The notes: a model not told the origin generated them from the sequence alone. A stretch of DNA of 64,000 nucleotides from Gammaproteobacteria bacterium (GCA_018826295.1 JAHJZX010000067.1:1-64000); one strand, 5' to 3'. Numbered from the stretch's first letter, positions 20,402 through 30,908 are shown. Made by a program: numbers and translations.

Positions 20402-20429
20402 AGTAGCCATCGCAAGATGGCTACTTTTT
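20402..20429 (+). terminator. intrinsic terminator between TonB receptor and halogenase
   Basis: A perfect 10-bp stem (AGTAGCCATC with GATGGCTACT), a GCAA loop and five T. It starts 20 bp after the receptor stop and only 17 bp before the halogenase start, repeating the layout seen at 3868-3896. Confidence 0.88.
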
Positions 20430-20445
20430 ACAAGAAGTGGTCATA

Positions 20446-22050
20446 ATGCAAGCAACCGATTCGCCCGCAACAGATACCCTGTCAAGTACTGCAAACTGCC
20501 CCTCCTCTGCCACCGGCGCAGTAAATATTGTGGTGCTGGGTGGTGGTAGTGCAGGCTGGCTTACGGCGGCGTTACTGGCAGCTGATCATCAATCAGACCC
20601 TTTAGTCACTATTAGCCTGATTGAGTCTGCGACGCTGCCTGCCATCGGCGTTGGCGAAGGAACCTGGCCATCAATGCGCGCCACCTTAGCGCGGATTGGC
20701 ATTTCTGAAACCGAATTCTTACTAAGTTGCGATGCCAGCTTTAAGCAAGGCAGTGTGTTCCGGCAATGGCGCACTGCTTCAGCGCAGGATTGCTATTACC
20801 ACCCGTTCACTGCGCCGGTGGCGGCGAATGAACTGGACATCGCCGAGCATTGGTTTGGCTATCAGCAGCACGTTGAGTTTGCTGCAGCAGTATCCAGCCA
20901 ACCGGCAGTCATTGCCGCAGGCTTAGCGCCTAAACGCATATCGACACCCGAATACGCCTTTTTACAAAACTACGGCTATCACCTGGATGCCGCTAAGTTT
21001 GTTGATTTACTAAGCCTGCATGCCAAACGGCTTGGTGTGCAGCACATTGTCGATGATGTCGTCGCAGTCCAGAGTCATGCAGATGGCCGTATAGCGGCGC
21101 TGCAAACGGCACAACATGGTAACCTCAGCGGCGATTTATTTGTCGACTGCTCAGGCTTGCCGGGCTTGCTCATCGGCCAGCATTATCAAACACCACTGCT
21201 CAGTGTGCAGCACTGTTTACTTAACGACAGTGCCTTAGCGGTGCAGGTGGCTTATGACCATCAGCACACGCCAATAGCATCGGCAACGCTGGCCACTGCC
21301 CAGACACAAGGCTGGGTCTGGGATATCGGTTTGCCCAGCCGGCGCGGCGTCGGTTTTGTGCACCATAGCGGCCATACCAATGAACAGCAGGCGCGGGCGA
21401 CGCTGGCGCAGTACCTGCGCATATCAGAGCAGGAATTAAGCGAGCGCTATCAAGCCAGGCTGATAAGATTTACACCAGGCTACCGGCAACAGTTTTGGCG
21501 CCACAATTGCGTAGCGGTGGGTATGGCTGCTGGCTTTATCGAACCCTTAGAAGCCTCCGCCCTGGTGATGGTTGAATTGTCGGCTAAGTTTATCAGCGAG
21601 CAATTACCGCGTAACCCGGCACAGCTGGCCATAGTCGCAGAGCGCTTTAATCAAACCTTCAGCTATCGCTGGCAGCAAATTGTTGAATTTTTAAAATTGC
21701 ATTACGTATTGTCGAACCGGCATGACAGCGATTATTGGCTGGCCCAGCGGGCTGAAAGCTCGATACCGTCATCACTGCAGGAAAAACTAATGATGTGGCG
21801 CCAATTTGTGCCAAGCCGCTATGATTTACCGCAGGCAGAAGAATTGTTTCCGGCCGCCAGTTATCAGTATATTTTATATGGCATGCGGCAGTTACCTGCC
21901 AGCCGCCCGCCGCTAAAAGCAGGCTCAGGTTTACGTGCACAACAGGCGTTTACCGAAGTAAAACAGAAAACTCAACAGCTCAGAGCGGGCCTGGTCAGTA
22001 ATCGCGAATTATTAAACCAAATCAAAGCTCACGGCTTACAAAAAATTTAA
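20446..22050 (+). CDS. flavin-dependent halogenase, divergent tryptophan-halogenase family member
   Basis: 534 residues from the ATG at 20,446; a GTG three codons earlier is also possible. The FAD motif GGGSAGW is near residue 33-39, GVGEGTWPS near 70, and the lysine-containing ASFKQGSVFRQW near 100. The WxWxIP motif is altered: it reads GWVWDIG, so the proline is lost. It differs more from the other two halogenases here than they do from each other. It is followed 11 bp later by the SapC gene, with which it forms an operon. The substrate is unknown. Confidence 0.85.
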   Translation: MQATDSPATDTLSSTANCPSSATGAVNIVVLGGGSAGWLTAALLAADHQSDPLVTISLIESATLPAIGVGEGTWPSMRATLARIGISETEFLLSCDASFKQGSVFRQWRTASAQDCYYHPFTAPVAANELDIAEHWFGYQQHVEFAAAVSSQPAVIAAGLAPKRISTPEYAFLQNYGYHLDAAKFVDLLSLHAKRLGVQHIVDDVVAVQSHADGRIAALQTAQHGNLSGDLFVDCSGLPGLLIGQHYQTPLLSVQHCLLNDSALAVQVAYDHQHTPIASATLATAQTQGWVWDIGLPSRRGVGFVHHSGHTNEQQARATLAQYLRISEQELSERYQARLIRFTPGYRQQFWRHNCVAVGMAAGFIEPLEASALVMVELSAKFISEQLPRNPAQLAIVAERFNQTFSYRWQQIVEFLKLHYVLSNRHDSDYWLAQRAESSIPSSLQEKLMMWRQFVPSRYDLPQAEELFPAASYQYILYGMRQLPASRPPLKAGSGLRAQQAFTEVKQKTQQLRAGLVSNRELLNQIKAHGLQKI

Positions 22051-22060
22051 AGGGGAGCAG

Positions 22061-22768
22061 ATGGCTACTATCGAATTACTCAACAACGCCGACCATATTG
22101 GCGTAAAGATCCGCACCGAACGTAGCCCTCAGCTGGGTGATAACCAAATGTTTTGTTTGAGTTTTCCGGCTGAATTTCGCGCGGCCCAAGCCTATTACCC
22201 CATTTTGTTTTACAAAGACGGCAACAGCGGCCAGTTTATGCCGGTGCTGTTACTGGGCTTTCAAGCGGGTGAAAACCTGTTTGTTCAGCAGCAGGGCTGG
22301 CAGGCCGGCTATGTGCCGCTGGATATCAGCCGTGAGCCGTTTACCATTGGCCTGCAAAACGGTGAGCGCGTGATCCACATTGATATGGCGCACCCAAAAG
22401 TTAGCAGCAGCACGGGTGAAGCCTTGTTTTTGCCATTCGGTGGTCACAGTCCCTATTTACAGCAAGTCGCCGGACAACTGGAAACGCTGCACCATGGTAT
22501 TAGCGATGCGAAACAGTTCAGCCAGCAATTGCTGGCACTGGAGCTGATTGAATCTTTTGTGCTGGATGTCACGTTAAACAATGGTCAACAGCACAGCCTG
22601 CATGGATTTTATACCATTAACGAGCCACGCTTAGCTCAGCTCAGTGCCGGGCAGCTGGCGCAACTGCAACAGGCTGGCTATTTAGAAGCCATTTACATGA
22701 TGCTGGCCTCGCAGTCGCAGTTTGCGCGGCTGATAGGTTTTAAAAATCAACTACTGGCTGTCAGCTAA
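22061..22768 (+). CDS. SapC-family protein
   Basis: 235 residues, matching the SapC family (FPAEFRAAQAYYPILFYKD near residue 29-47, then GYVPLDISREPFTIGL). Despite its name, this family has no proven transport role. It is typically encoded between TonB receptors, halogenases and cupin-like proteins in glycan-utilisation loci, as here. AGGGGAG precedes the ATG. The next gene starts one base after the stop. Confidence 0.85.
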   Translation: MATIELLNNADHIGVKIRTERSPQLGDNQMFCLSFPAEFRAAQAYYPILFYKDGNSGQFMPVLLLGFQAGENLFVQQQGWQAGYVPLDISREPFTIGLQNGERVIHIDMAHPKVSSSTGEALFLPFGGHSPYLQQVAGQLETLHHGISDAKQFSQQLLALELIESFVLDVTLNNGQQHSLHGFYTINEPRLAQLSAGQLAQLQQAGYLEAIYMMLASQSQFARLIGFKNQLLAVS

Positions 22769-22769
22769 G

Positions 22770-23768
22770 ATGTGGCCTGCAGCACAACCGGTCGCAACCC
22801 TGGCTGGCATGACTGCCGATAGCATCAGTTATGCACAGCTCAACAGCACGCAGCCACTGTATTTACCGGGCTTTGCGCCGCACTGGCCAGCCGTTTGCGC
22901 GGCTAAACAGGGTGAGCCGGCCATTGCTGACTACCTGCTTAACCACTACAGCGGCGAGCCGCTTACCGCCTTTGTCAGTGATGCCCAAAGTGCTGGCCGG
23001 GTATTTTACAATGCTGATTTCAGCAGTTTTAACTTTAAGCCACTGCAAGCCAGACTTGAACAATTGTTAGCGGCGCCTGCCGGTGCTGCACACTGGTATA
23101 TCGGCGCCAGCTTTGTACCGCGCTGGTTTCCAAACTGGTTACAACAGCAACAGGTGCCGGCGTTAGCACAACATGCTAAAGATGCCTTGGTTAGCTTATG
23201 GATTGGCAACCAAAGCCGGGTGGCGGCTCACGCCGACCTGCCGCAAAACTTGGCAGTGGTGATTGCCGGACGCCGGCGCTTTACCTTATTTCCGCCGGAT
23301 CAATTGGCCAACTTATACATTGGCCCACTGGATGCCTCACCTGCTGGCCGGGCGATCAGCCTGGTAGACTTTGCCAAGCCTGATTTAGTCCAATTTCCTA
23401 AATTCGCACAAGCAATGCGGCAGGCGCAAGTGGTAGAACTGGCACCGGGTGACGCGCTGATTATTCCCAGCATGTGGTGGCATCATGTTGAGGCGCTAAG
23501 CCCGCTTAATGTGCTGATGAATTTTTGGTGGCGCGATAGCCCGGCGTACGCGCCCAGCCCAGAGCAGGCGTTAAAGTTGGCCATGCTGAGCATTAATGCC
23601 TTGCCGCCAGAACAAAAAGCCGCCTGGCGCGCCCATTTTGAGCATTATGTGTTTGGCGACGGTAATGCCGGACACATTCCGCAGCATTTACGTGGTTTGC
23701 AAGGCCCCCTGACCGAGACTGAGGCCCGGCAAGTCCGCGCCGAACTGCTAAATAAACTTAACCGATGA
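22770..23768 (+). CDS. cupin-like (JmjC/FIH-type) domain protein
   Basis: 332 residues. QPLYLPGFAPHWPA near the start, SRVAAHADLPQNLAVVIAGRRRFTLFPPDQ (two parts, about 148-177) and LAPGDALIIPSMWWHHVEAL (about 227-246) match Cupin_8-type 2-oxoglutarate/Fe(II) hydroxylases. A possible iron triad is H of AAHAD, its D, and H of WWHHVE. The substrate is unknown. It is tightly packed after SapC (1-bp gap), so the genes are co-translated. A later ATG (codon 14, MTADSIS) is an alternative start. Confidence 0.82.
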   Translation: MWPAAQPVATLAGMTADSISYAQLNSTQPLYLPGFAPHWPAVCAAKQGEPAIADYLLNHYSGEPLTAFVSDAQSAGRVFYNADFSSFNFKPLQARLEQLLAAPAGAAHWYIGASFVPRWFPNWLQQQQVPALAQHAKDALVSLWIGNQSRVAAHADLPQNLAVVIAGRRRFTLFPPDQLANLYIGPLDASPAGRAISLVDFAKPDLVQFPKFAQAMRQAQVVELAPGDALIIPSMWWHHVEALSPLNVLMNFWWRDSPAYAPSPEQALKLAMLSINALPPEQKAAWRAHFEHYVFGDGNAGHIPQHLRGLQGPLTETEARQVRAELLNKLNR

Positions 23769-23817
23769 CTCAATTGATAACGCAATTGATAACGCAATCG
23801 ATAACAACGAGGCCTGT

Positions 23818-25308
23818 ATGCAGTCGCAAGCAATCAAGCGTGTGGTAATTGCCGGTGGTGGCACCGCCGGCTGGATGGCAGCCGCAGCTATCGCCAAATT
23901 AATGGGTAAATACTTACAGGTTTGCTTAGTCGAAAGCGACGACATCGCCACCGTCGGCGTCGGCGAAGCAACCATTCCGCCATTACTCACCCTGCATAAG
24001 CTACTGGGCATTAACGAAGCTGAATTTATGGCGGCTACCCAAGCCACCTTTAAATTAGGTATTCAATTTGAAAACTGGCGCGAGCAGGGCCATGACTACA
24101 TTCACTCCTTTGGCACTACCGGCCAGGATTGCTGGGCGGCCGGTTTTCAGCATTTTTGGCTGAAAGGCCAGCAACTGGGACTGGCCAGTGACTATGGCGA
24201 TTATTGCCCGGAGTTATTGGCAACAAAGGCAGGCAAATTTGCCCATTTACCGAACCGGCCGTTAAATTACGCCTTTCACTTTGATGCCGGTTTGTATGCC
24301 AAATTCTTACGCGCTATGGCTGAACAACATGGCGCAATGCGGATTGAGGGCAAAATAGCCAGTGTCGACACCTGTGAGCAAAGCGGTAACATTACGGCGT
24401 TGCAAATGGCCAATGGTGAGCGTATCGCCGGCGATATATTTATTGATTGCACCGGCTTTCGCGCCTTGTTAATTGAGCAAACGCTGCACACCGGTTTTGA
24501 TGACTGGAGCCACTGGTTACCTTGTGACTCGGCAATTGCGGTACAAAGTCGCGCCACGCGCGAACCGGTACCCTACACCCGCTCCATCGCCCACGGTGCC
24601 GGCTGGCAATGGCAAATACCCCTGCAACACCGGGTGGGTAATGGCTTGGTATATTGCAGTAAGTATTACTCCGATGACGAAGCTAAAGCGCTGCTGCTGG
24701 CCAATATCAATGGCGACTTACTTACTGAGCCGCGCTTAATTAAATTCCGCACCGGCATGCGCCGCAAGCACTGGAACAAAAACTGTATCGCGCTGGGATT
24801 AGCCAGTGGTTTTATTGAACCGCTGGAATCGACCAGTATTCACCTGATCCAGCGCAGTATCGTGCGCCTGCTGCAAATGTTTCCACTTAATGGCATTAGC
24901 CAGGCTGATATAGACGAGTTTAATCAGCAAACCGAACACGAAGTGCTGAACATCCGCGATTTTATTATTCTGCATTACCAGGTTACCGCCAGACGTGACA
25001 GCGCATTTTGGCGCTATTGCCAAAATATGCCAATACCTGAGTCACTGGCGCATCGCATTCGCTTGTTTAAGCAAACCGGTCGGGTATTTAAAGTGCCGAA
25101 CGAGTTATTTGGTGAGAACTCCTGGACCCAGGTGATGCTGGGTCAGGGCATTATGCCAGAGCAACATCACCCTATAGTCGAGCTGATGAGCGAGCAGGAG
25201 CTCAGCCATTTCCTTAATCAAATTAAACAACAAAATCAGCGCTTAGTGGCGCAACTGCCCAGTCATCAGGCTTTCTTGCAAAGTTACTGCCCGGCGACGA
25301 CTAAGTAA
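23818..25308 (+). CDS. flavin-dependent halogenase, tryptophan-halogenase family
   Basis: 496 residues, resembling the 2344-3852 halogenase throughout. GGGTAGWMAAAAIA is near 12-25, VGVGEATIPP near 47, ATFKLGIQFENW near 80, GWQWQIP near 263 and GLASGFIEPLESTS near 335. It is the last gene of the receptor-halogenase-SapC-cupin operon, 49 bp after the cupin gene. A short ATTGATAACGCA direct repeat lies in that gap. Confidence 0.9.
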   Translation: MQSQAIKRVVIAGGGTAGWMAAAAIAKLMGKYLQVCLVESDDIATVGVGEATIPPLLTLHKLLGINEAEFMAATQATFKLGIQFENWREQGHDYIHSFGTTGQDCWAAGFQHFWLKGQQLGLASDYGDYCPELLATKAGKFAHLPNRPLNYAFHFDAGLYAKFLRAMAEQHGAMRIEGKIASVDTCEQSGNITALQMANGERIAGDIFIDCTGFRALLIEQTLHTGFDDWSHWLPCDSAIAVQSRATREPVPYTRSIAHGAGWQWQIPLQHRVGNGLVYCSKYYSDDEAKALLLANINGDLLTEPRLIKFRTGMRRKHWNKNCIALGLASGFIEPLESTSIHLIQRSIVRLLQMFPLNGISQADIDEFNQQTEHEVLNIRDFIILHYQVTARRDSAFWRYCQNMPIPESLAHRIRLFKQTGRVFKVPNELFGENSWTQVMLGQGIMPEQHHPIVELMSEQELSHFLNQIKQQNQRLVAQLPSHQAFLQSYCPATTK

Positions 25309-25335
25309 TAGCCGTAAGCAACTTATCAGGCTTGG

Positions 25336-25452
25336 TCAGGCTAAAGCGTTTAGCGGTATAGCAGTGCTGCTTATCTCTTCAGCCGGCAAGTCTAATAATT
25401 CAGCGTAAGCCGCCAGTGCGGCTTTGGCCGCACCGGGGCTAAGATGTTTCAT
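25336..25452 (-). CDS. possible 38-residue protein
   Basis: A short frame (MKHLSPGAAKAALAAYAELL at the start) from an ATG at 25,452 to TGA at 25,336, placed 14 bp after the immunity gene on the same strand. Alanine-rich and helical. It might be a real small gene or a remnant; nothing proves expression. Confidence 0.3.
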   Translation of the reverse strand: MKHLSPGAAKAALAAYAELLDLPAEEISSTAIPLNALA

Positions 25453-25466
25453 TAAGGCAGGTATTA

Positions 25467-25859
25467 TCAATCAAAGGCTGGGCGCAGTTGCTCGCGCATA
25501 GCGCGGTAGTTGGCCGGGCCCATATTCCAGCGTTTGGGGTTATCAAATTCAAAGTCGATATGAATTTTACCGGCAGAATTCATTTGAATTAGCAGCTGCA
25601 CAAACTTATGGCCACAGGCTTCGAATAGGGCTTGTTGAAACTCACGGATTTTATTACTTAAAGCCATTTTGTCTTCTTGTATTCTTGCTGATGCGGGAAT
25701 TATCTCTTCGCCCACATAGATAAAGCCAGAATTGGCCATATGGCCGTCAGCGATATCAAATACAAAAGCCAATGCGTCCCAACCGTCTGTTTCAACAACC
25801 CGCTTGCAGCGCAATACCAGCTCACCCAGTTCCTGGATATATTTTGGATCAATATTCAT
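25467..25859 (-). CDS. YezG/DUF600-like immunity protein
   Basis: 130 residues. DALAFVFDIADG, GFIYVGEEIIPAS, a helical middle, and KIHIDFEFDNPKRWNMGPANYRAMREQL at the end (two parts) resemble YezG-type immunity proteins that neutralise nuclease toxins. It starts 2 bp after the upstream toxin gene, the usual order for a toxin-immunity pair. RBS GAGGTTAAC is present. Confidence 0.7.
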   Translation of the reverse strand: MNIDPKYIQELGELVLRCKRVVETDGWDALAFVFDIADGHMANSGFIYVGEEIIPASARIQEDKMALSNKIREFQQALFEACGHKFVQLLIQMNSAGKIHIDFEFDNPKRWNMGPANYRAMREQLRPAFD

Positions 25860-25861
25860 TG

Positions 25862-26866
25862 TTAACCTCTATAGTCCTGCATATCTTTACGGTCGACCCG
25901 CTTAAACGCCTCGCCTTTACGATTATTAAATTCATGGTCTCGCTCAAACACCATTTTCCCTGACTCTTTATCAAAAACCTGATATTCGGCAATAATGTTA
26001 TCAGGTCGTTCTGCGCCGGGAGGATCTAATTCTACTTTCAACCGGACTTCATAACCCTCTTTAGTCCAGTCCGCCCACTCATTTTCCATCGACTTATAAG
26101 CGCCGCGGTTTAAATTGGCATCTTGCGGGAACAGGTTTTTTAACCCCTGATCGCTCATAAAACGGTGGCCGATAATGTGGCCACCATCGTCAGAGCTTAA
26201 ACGGGCATCGCCACCTACGGTGCGTTGATGCTGTTTTTCCTGTGACGTACGGGCTTCGCTGTAACTGCTGCTCAACGTCGCTGTAACGGATACCGGTCGG
26301 CCTTGCTCATCTATTACCCACACGGCTTCATTATCGCCAAAACGCTCGGTTACGCTTTGCGTTGCAGCAGCGGTATTCGCTGGCGTATCGGTATTGCTGT
26401 GCGCTGCTGTTGTGGCGCTGCCGCTATCTGCGGTTGTAACACCACCACCGGGTTTAAGCGCTTTTTTGCTGGTTGGTGCAGGGCCTGCATTGCTGGCTGC
26501 TGGTGCTAAGCCACCTTCGCCTATGCTATTACCTTCCGGCGGTTTGCCCCAGCCATCGGTGAGTTGCCATACCCATAGTTCCTCGTTAGCAAACATCTGT
26601 ATCAACATATCGCGCAGCTGGAAATCAGAATAGATGGAGAGGTCATATTCCCACGGCCGGGCGTGACGGTACATATCTAGCCAAATGTTGCGCAGGTTCC
26701 AGTGTGGTTCTAAGTCGTGCAGAAAGTAGCTGCCATAAATGGTGTCTTTTACCGCCCAGATATGACTATCACCTAATTCTGTATAAGCAAACAAGCAATT
26801 GCCGCACAGATAGGTTTTACCCCATTTATCTTCCAGAACTACGCCATCATATTGCTGGTTATGCAT
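25862..26866 (-). CDS. polymorphic toxin with C-terminal non-specific DNA/RNA endonuclease domain
   Basis: 334 residues in three parts. Residues 1-110 form an unrecognised N-terminal domain rich in Trp and Tyr (DSHIWAVKDTIYGSYFLHDL). Residues about 111-200 are an Ala/Thr/Ser/Pro linker. The C-terminal part (about 205-334) holds GGDARLSSDDGGHIIGHRF, NLFPQDANLNRGAYKSMENE and WTKEGYEVRLKVEL, typical of the Endonuclea_NS_2 fold with the histidine of GGHIIGHRF catalytic. There is no RHS, LXG or signal peptide, so the export route must depend on the N-terminal domain. It pairs with the YezG-like protein. Confidence 0.72.
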   Translation of the reverse strand: MHNQQYDGVVLEDKWGKTYLCGNCLFAYTELGDSHIWAVKDTIYGSYFLHDLEPHWNLRNIWLDMYRHARPWEYDLSIYSDFQLRDMLIQMFANEELWVWQLTDGWGKPPEGNSIGEGGLAPAASNAGPAPTSKKALKPGGGVTTADSGSATTAAHSNTDTPANTAAATQSVTERFGDNEAVWVIDEQGRPVSVTATLSSSYSEARTSQEKQHQRTVGGDARLSSDDGGHIIGHRFMSDQGLKNLFPQDANLNRGAYKSMENEWADWTKEGYEVRLKVELDPPGAERPDNIIAEYQVFDKESGKMVFERDHEFNNRKGEAFKRVDRKDMQDYRG

Positions 26867-27010
26867 CCTGCACCTTGTCCCAATAAATCATGATAATTTA
26901 ATGTGAATTTGATGGCGCATCTTCCATATTTGTGAAGTAAATGTCAATTATCATATGCAGCCAATTGACATTGCCGGGCTGACAACAGCCAGCCCGTTTA
27001 TTGCCTTATG

Positions 27011-29533
27011 TTAACCAGCTGAACAACGGATTGTCGCCTGCTCTGCAGTGCGCGGGATCAGGCGCACATCACTAAAACTTAACTGCATGCGCGCCTTTGT
27101 CGCCAGCGACATAGGCGTAAATACCCGGCCAAAATCCACCCCGGTAAAACAACCCAATTCAACGCTCAAAGCATGCCATGTGTCAGCGGTTAGTTGACGC
27201 AGTTGCGGTGCAATGTTCACTTGTGCAGCGCATTCTGCAGCACAATCGATCCCCAGCAGTACCTGCTCTGGTATTTCGCCGCTGTGTTGCAGCGTAATTT
27301 GAAGGCTGCTATGCGTTTCCTGATAGGTACGTAAATCGGTCGGAAAGGCGCTGCTTAAGCTAACTTTAGCCTCACCACTAAAGGTTAAACGGCGGGCGTC
27401 CTCCTGTACGTTGTTATCAAAGGTGCGCACGGCAATATTGCCCAGCTGCGCTACGCTGCTGTCCATGTTCTGGCTTTGGCCATCACTGTGCAGCACCAGC
27501 TGATACGGCGCTTTAACGGCGCGCTCAAACAACACTAAGTCTGCCAGACTATTATCCAGCGCAACCTGCTCATTCAGCTTGTTGCTCAGCGTGCTTTGCT
27601 CGCCATAGCGCAGGCCAAAGCCATAGGGCAGCAGCGGCTGATAATCGTTATCGCCCACATTCGCCTGCTGTTGTGGTGTCGCTGGCCAGCTAAAAGATAA
27701 TTTACCGCGAAAATCGACATTCACACTGCCATCTGCTTTGGCCATAATGACATCGGCAACACCAACGCCTTCACTGCCTGGCAGCCACACTGCGACAAAG
27801 GCATCAGAGGCATTAAGCTCCGGGTTAACCCATAACGGCCGGCCACTGATAAACAGTGACACTACCTTAATGCCATCGGCTTTAAGTTTATGCAGCAGCG
27901 CTAAAGCGGTTTTATTGCCGCGCTGGAATTCCAGGTTATCCAGATCGCCATTACCCTCGGCATAGGGCTGCTCACCGAACACTACAACCGCGACATCCGG
28001 TTTATGTTGATAGCTGCCGTCGGCACTTAATTCCAACTGGCCGCTTGCGGCATCTACCGCTTGCTTAATACCGGCGTAAATTGAGCTGCCGCCGGGGAAA
28101 TCGCTGTTGCTGTTACCCGTACCCTGCCAGCTGATACTCCAGCCGCCGGATTGCATACCGATATTATCCGCACCTTCGCCGGTGACCAGGATGCGCTGTG
28201 TTGGTACAAGCGGCAGCAGCTTGTCATTATTTTTCAGCAGCACCAGCGATTGCTGCACCGCATCGCGGGCTACCGCTCTGTGCTCTGCCGAGCCTATCAG
28301 CTCGGTTTTGCCAGACAAGGGCCGTTTAGCCGGGCTGGGTTTATCAAACAAACCAGCGCGTAACTTCACCCGTAAAATACGCCGTACCGCATCATCAATG
28401 CGGCTAAGCGGTAGTTCACCGCTTTCGGCCTGAGCAATCAGATTGTGATACAGTGGTTTCCAGGCCGGTGTCGGCACCATGTACATGTCCAGCCCGGCCA
28501 ACGCCGCCTGCGCGCAATTATCGTTAGTACAGCCGGGGATCTGGCCATGACCGTTCCAGTCACCTACCACAAAGCCGTCAAAACCCATGCGGTCTTTTAA
28601 TACCTCAGTCAGCAGATACTTATCGCCATGTATTTTGCTGCCATGCCAGCTGTTAAAAGAGGCCATCACCGTTTGGGCACCAGCCTGCAAGCCACCAACA
28701 TAGCCCTGAGCATGAATATCAAACAGTTGCTGCTCAGTTGCAATATTGTCGCCCTGATCATCACCTGCAACAGTACCGCCATCGCCGATAAAGTGCTTAA
28801 CAGTGCTAATGACCCGCTCGCTGCCAAGAAAATCTGCATCTGGCGCGCCCTGTAAGCCTTTAACAATGGCCGCAGCGTAATCATGCACCACGGCCGGGTT
28901 TTCTGAGTAACTTTCATAAGTGCGGCCCCAGCGGTCGTCGCGCGCCACGGCTACCGTGGGAGCAAACACCCAGTCTATTCCGGTTACCATCACTTCACGC
29001 GCCGTGACCCGGGCAATTTGCTCAATCAGCGCCGGGTTATGTGCTGCACCCAGGCCGATATTGTGCGGAAATAACGTCGCACCAATCACATTGTTATGGC
29101 CGTGTACCGCATCAGTACCCCATATAGCCGGAATACTGCTGCCATCCAGGCTGGCGTCAACCGACGCCTGATACATGGCTTCGGCCAGCGCAATCCAGTC
29201 TTGCGGCGTGGCATGTTTATTGTCATTGGGGAAGGCGCCACCACCGTTTAAAAACGAGCCAAAACCGTACTGGCGCATATCTTCAACGCTGATATCGCGA
29301 ATCTCCGGCTGCATCATCTGGGCAATTTTCTGCCCCAGTGTCATCTTTGCCATCATGTCGCTAATGCGTTGCTCCAGCTCTGGTTGCTGTGACACCGGCA
29401 ACTGCAACACCGGCCAGTGTTGTGCTGCTTTGTCTGCTGGCCCGGTGTCCTTCGGTTGACGGCTGTTATCGTCACAACCGCTAAGCACCAAGGCAGCACA
29501 GAGCAGTGACAGTGTCCTGGTTCCTAACGTCAT
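27011..29533 (-). CDS. GH3 beta-glucosidase lipoprotein
   Basis: 840 residues. Lipobox LVLSGCDDN. The GH3 N-terminal barrel includes [10 protein letters not shown] (near 142), KHFIGDGGT (near 245) and the nucleophile aspartate in [11 protein letters not shown] (near 325). The C-terminal domain includes [11 protein letters not shown] and [15 protein letters not shown] (near 520-535), then an extra beta-domain after about 680, as in exo-1,3/1,4-beta-glucanase relatives. It hydrolyses beta-glucosides at the outer membrane or in the periplasm. It overlaps the stop of the sugar transporter by 4 bp, so the two are translationally coupled. Confidence 0.92.
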   Translation of the reverse strand: MTLGTRTLSLLCAALVLSGCDDNSRQPKDTGPADKAAQHWPVLQLPVSQQPELEQRISDMMAKMTLGQKIAQMMQPEIRDISVEDMRQYGFGSFLNGGGAFPNDNKHATPQDWIALAEAMYQASVDASLDGSSIPAIWGTDAVHGHNNVIGATLFPHNIGLGAAHNPALIEQIARVTAREVMVTGIDWVFAPTVAVARDDRWGRTYESYSENPAVVHDYAAAIVKGLQGAPDADFLGSERVISTVKHFIGDGGTVAGDDQGDNIATEQQLFDIHAQGYVGGLQAGAQTVMASFNSWHGSKIHGDKYLLTEVLKDRMGFDGFVVGDWNGHGQIPGCTNDNCAQAALAGLDMYMVPTPAWKPLYHNLIAQAESGELPLSRIDDAVRRILRVKLRAGLFDKPSPAKRPLSGKTELIGSAEHRAVARDAVQQSLVLLKNNDKLLPLVPTQRILVTGEGADNIGMQSGGWSISWQGTGNSNSDFPGGSSIYAGIKQAVDAASGQLELSADGSYQHKPDVAVVVFGEQPYAEGNGDLDNLEFQRGNKTALALLHKLKADGIKVVSLFISGRPLWVNPELNASDAFVAVWLPGSEGVGVADVIMAKADGSVNVDFRGKLSFSWPATPQQQANVGDNDYQPLLPYGFGLRYGEQSTLSNKLNEQVALDNSLADLVLFERAVKAPYQLVLHSDGQSQNMDSSVAQLGNIAVRTFDNNVQEDARRLTFSGEAKVSLSSAFPTDLRTYQETHSSLQITLQHSGEIPEQVLLGIDCAAECAAQVNIAPQLRQLTADTWHALSVELGCFTGVDFGRVFTPMSLATKARMQLSFSDVRLIPRTAEQATIRCSAG

Positions 29534-30834
29534 AGTGCCTCCGGCTTAGTGTTAACGGTCGGCTTAGTGTTAACGGTCGGCTTGCTGCCAAAGGCCCCAT
29601 AAAAAGCGATATACAGATAACACAGCAGCGGCACAATAAAGCTGATTTGCAAACCCAGCGTATCGGCCAAAACACCCTGTAACACCGGCACCAGCGCCCC
29701 ACCAACAATGGCCGCGCACAAAATACCACTGCCATTACTGGTGTAGCGGCCAAGGCCGTTTAGCGCCAGACTGAAGATAGTCGGAAACATTATAGAGTTA
29801 CACAAACCGACCAGCAGCAAGGCCCACATCGCCAGGCTGCCACTGCTGGCAATGGCCAAAACCAGTAGTGCCACTGTCAGTACTGCATTAAAGGCTAACA
29901 CCTTACCGGCGGCGATTTTCTGCATCACTAAAGCGCCAATAAAACGACCCAGCATAGCACCGCCCCAGTAATAACTCAGGTAGCGTCCGGCTTCTACTTC
30001 TGTCATACCGGCCACCTCGGGTTGCTGCATAAAGTTCACCAGATAACTGCCTATCGATACTTCAGCGCCAACATAAACAAAAATACCCACAGCGCCCAAC
30101 ACCAGATGGCGGTATTGCCAGATAGACAGCTGCGCCGGTTGTGCAGCTACCTCTGCTGTCTGTTGATGCATTTTCGGCAGTTTTAACCAGGCAAAAATCA
30201 CCGCCATCAACAGCAGCACGCCCGCCAGCAAAAGGTAAGGCAGTTGCACCGACTGCGCTTCCTGCAACTTGTATTCAGCACTGCCAACAGCGGCAGTAGC
30301 GGCACCAAAAATCAGTAAGGCACCAAATTGCGGCGCTAACGTTGTACCCAATGAGTTAAACGCCTGGGTCATAGTCAGGCGGCTGGAAGCAGTATCCGGC
30401 CGGCCTAACACGGTAACATAGGGGTTAGCCGCGACCTGCAAAATAGTAATACCTGCAGCCAGTACAAACAGCGCGGCAAGAAACAGCGGATACGTTTGCA
30501 ACGCAGCCGCCGGATAAAACAGCACACAACCGGCCGCTGCCACCAACAAGCCGACAACGATACCTTGCTGATAGCCGAGACGGCGCACCATAGCGCCAGC
30601 CGGCACCGAGACAATAAAATAGGCACCAAAAAAGCAAAACTGCACCAGCGAGGCCTGAAAATATGTCAGATCGAACACGTTTTTCAGATGCGGGATCAGG
30701 ATGTCGTTCAGACAAGTAATAAAACCCCAGATAAAAAACAAAAAGGTCAGGCTGGTTAAAGCAAAGCGGTAATTGTCTGAACTACCTGAGCCCGCTTGCG
30801 GCGTGGTGTCGGACAGCGTAGGTGTAACGGCCAT
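29530..30834 (-). CDS. FucP/GluP-type sugar:H+ symporter (MFS)
   Basis: 434 residues with 12 hydrophobic segments. [19 protein letters not shown] near residue 34 and [21 protein letters not shown] near 155 are typical of glucose/galactose or fucose permeases. It would import sugar released by the GH3 enzyme. The C-terminus contains a duplicated TVNTKP from a short tandem repeat. It is divergent from the GH1 gene across a shared operator region. Confidence 0.88.
   Translation of the reverse strand: MAVTPTLSDTTPQAGSGSSDNYRFALTSLTFLFFIWGFITCLNDILIPHLKNVFDLTYFQASLVQFCFFGAYFIVSVPAGAMVRRLGYQQGIVVGLLVAAAGCVLFYPAAALQTYPLFLAALFVLAAGITILQVAANPYVTVLGRPDTASSRLTMTQAFNSLGTTLAPQFGALLIFGAATAAVGSAEYKLQEAQSVQLPYLLLAGVLLLMAVIFAWLKLPKMHQQTAEVAAQPAQLSIWQYRHLVLGAVGIFVYVGAEVSIGSYLVNFMQQPEVAGMTEVEAGRYLSYYWGGAMLGRFIGALVMQKIAAGKVLAFNAVLTVALLVLAIASSGSLAMWALLLVGLCNSIMFPTIFSLALNGLGRYTSNGSGILCAAIVGGALVPVLQGVLADTLGLQISFIVPLLCYLYIAFYGAFGSKPTVNTKPTVNTKPEAL
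29543..29583. repeat. 18-bp tandem duplication in the transporter C-terminus
   Basis: GGCTTAGTGTTAACGGTC occurs twice in tandem (29,543-29,560 and 29,561-29,578) plus five bases of a third copy. Being a multiple of three, it only lengthens the protein tail by six residues. Confidence 0.85.
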
Positions 30835-30894
30835 GGTATCCCCCCGGATGTTTTAGGTTTTAATTGACGCGCGCTTTTTCGCCGTCTAGTATGA

Positions 30895-30908
30895 TGTAAG
30901 CGCTTTCA
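30895..30908. promoter_or_regulatory. LacI-type operator TGTAAGCGCTTTCA
   Basis: It lies between the divergent transporter and GH1 genes and matches the three copies at 17,328-17,383. It is likely the target of the LacI-family regulator at 33,735 and may serve both directions. Confidence 0.68.
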
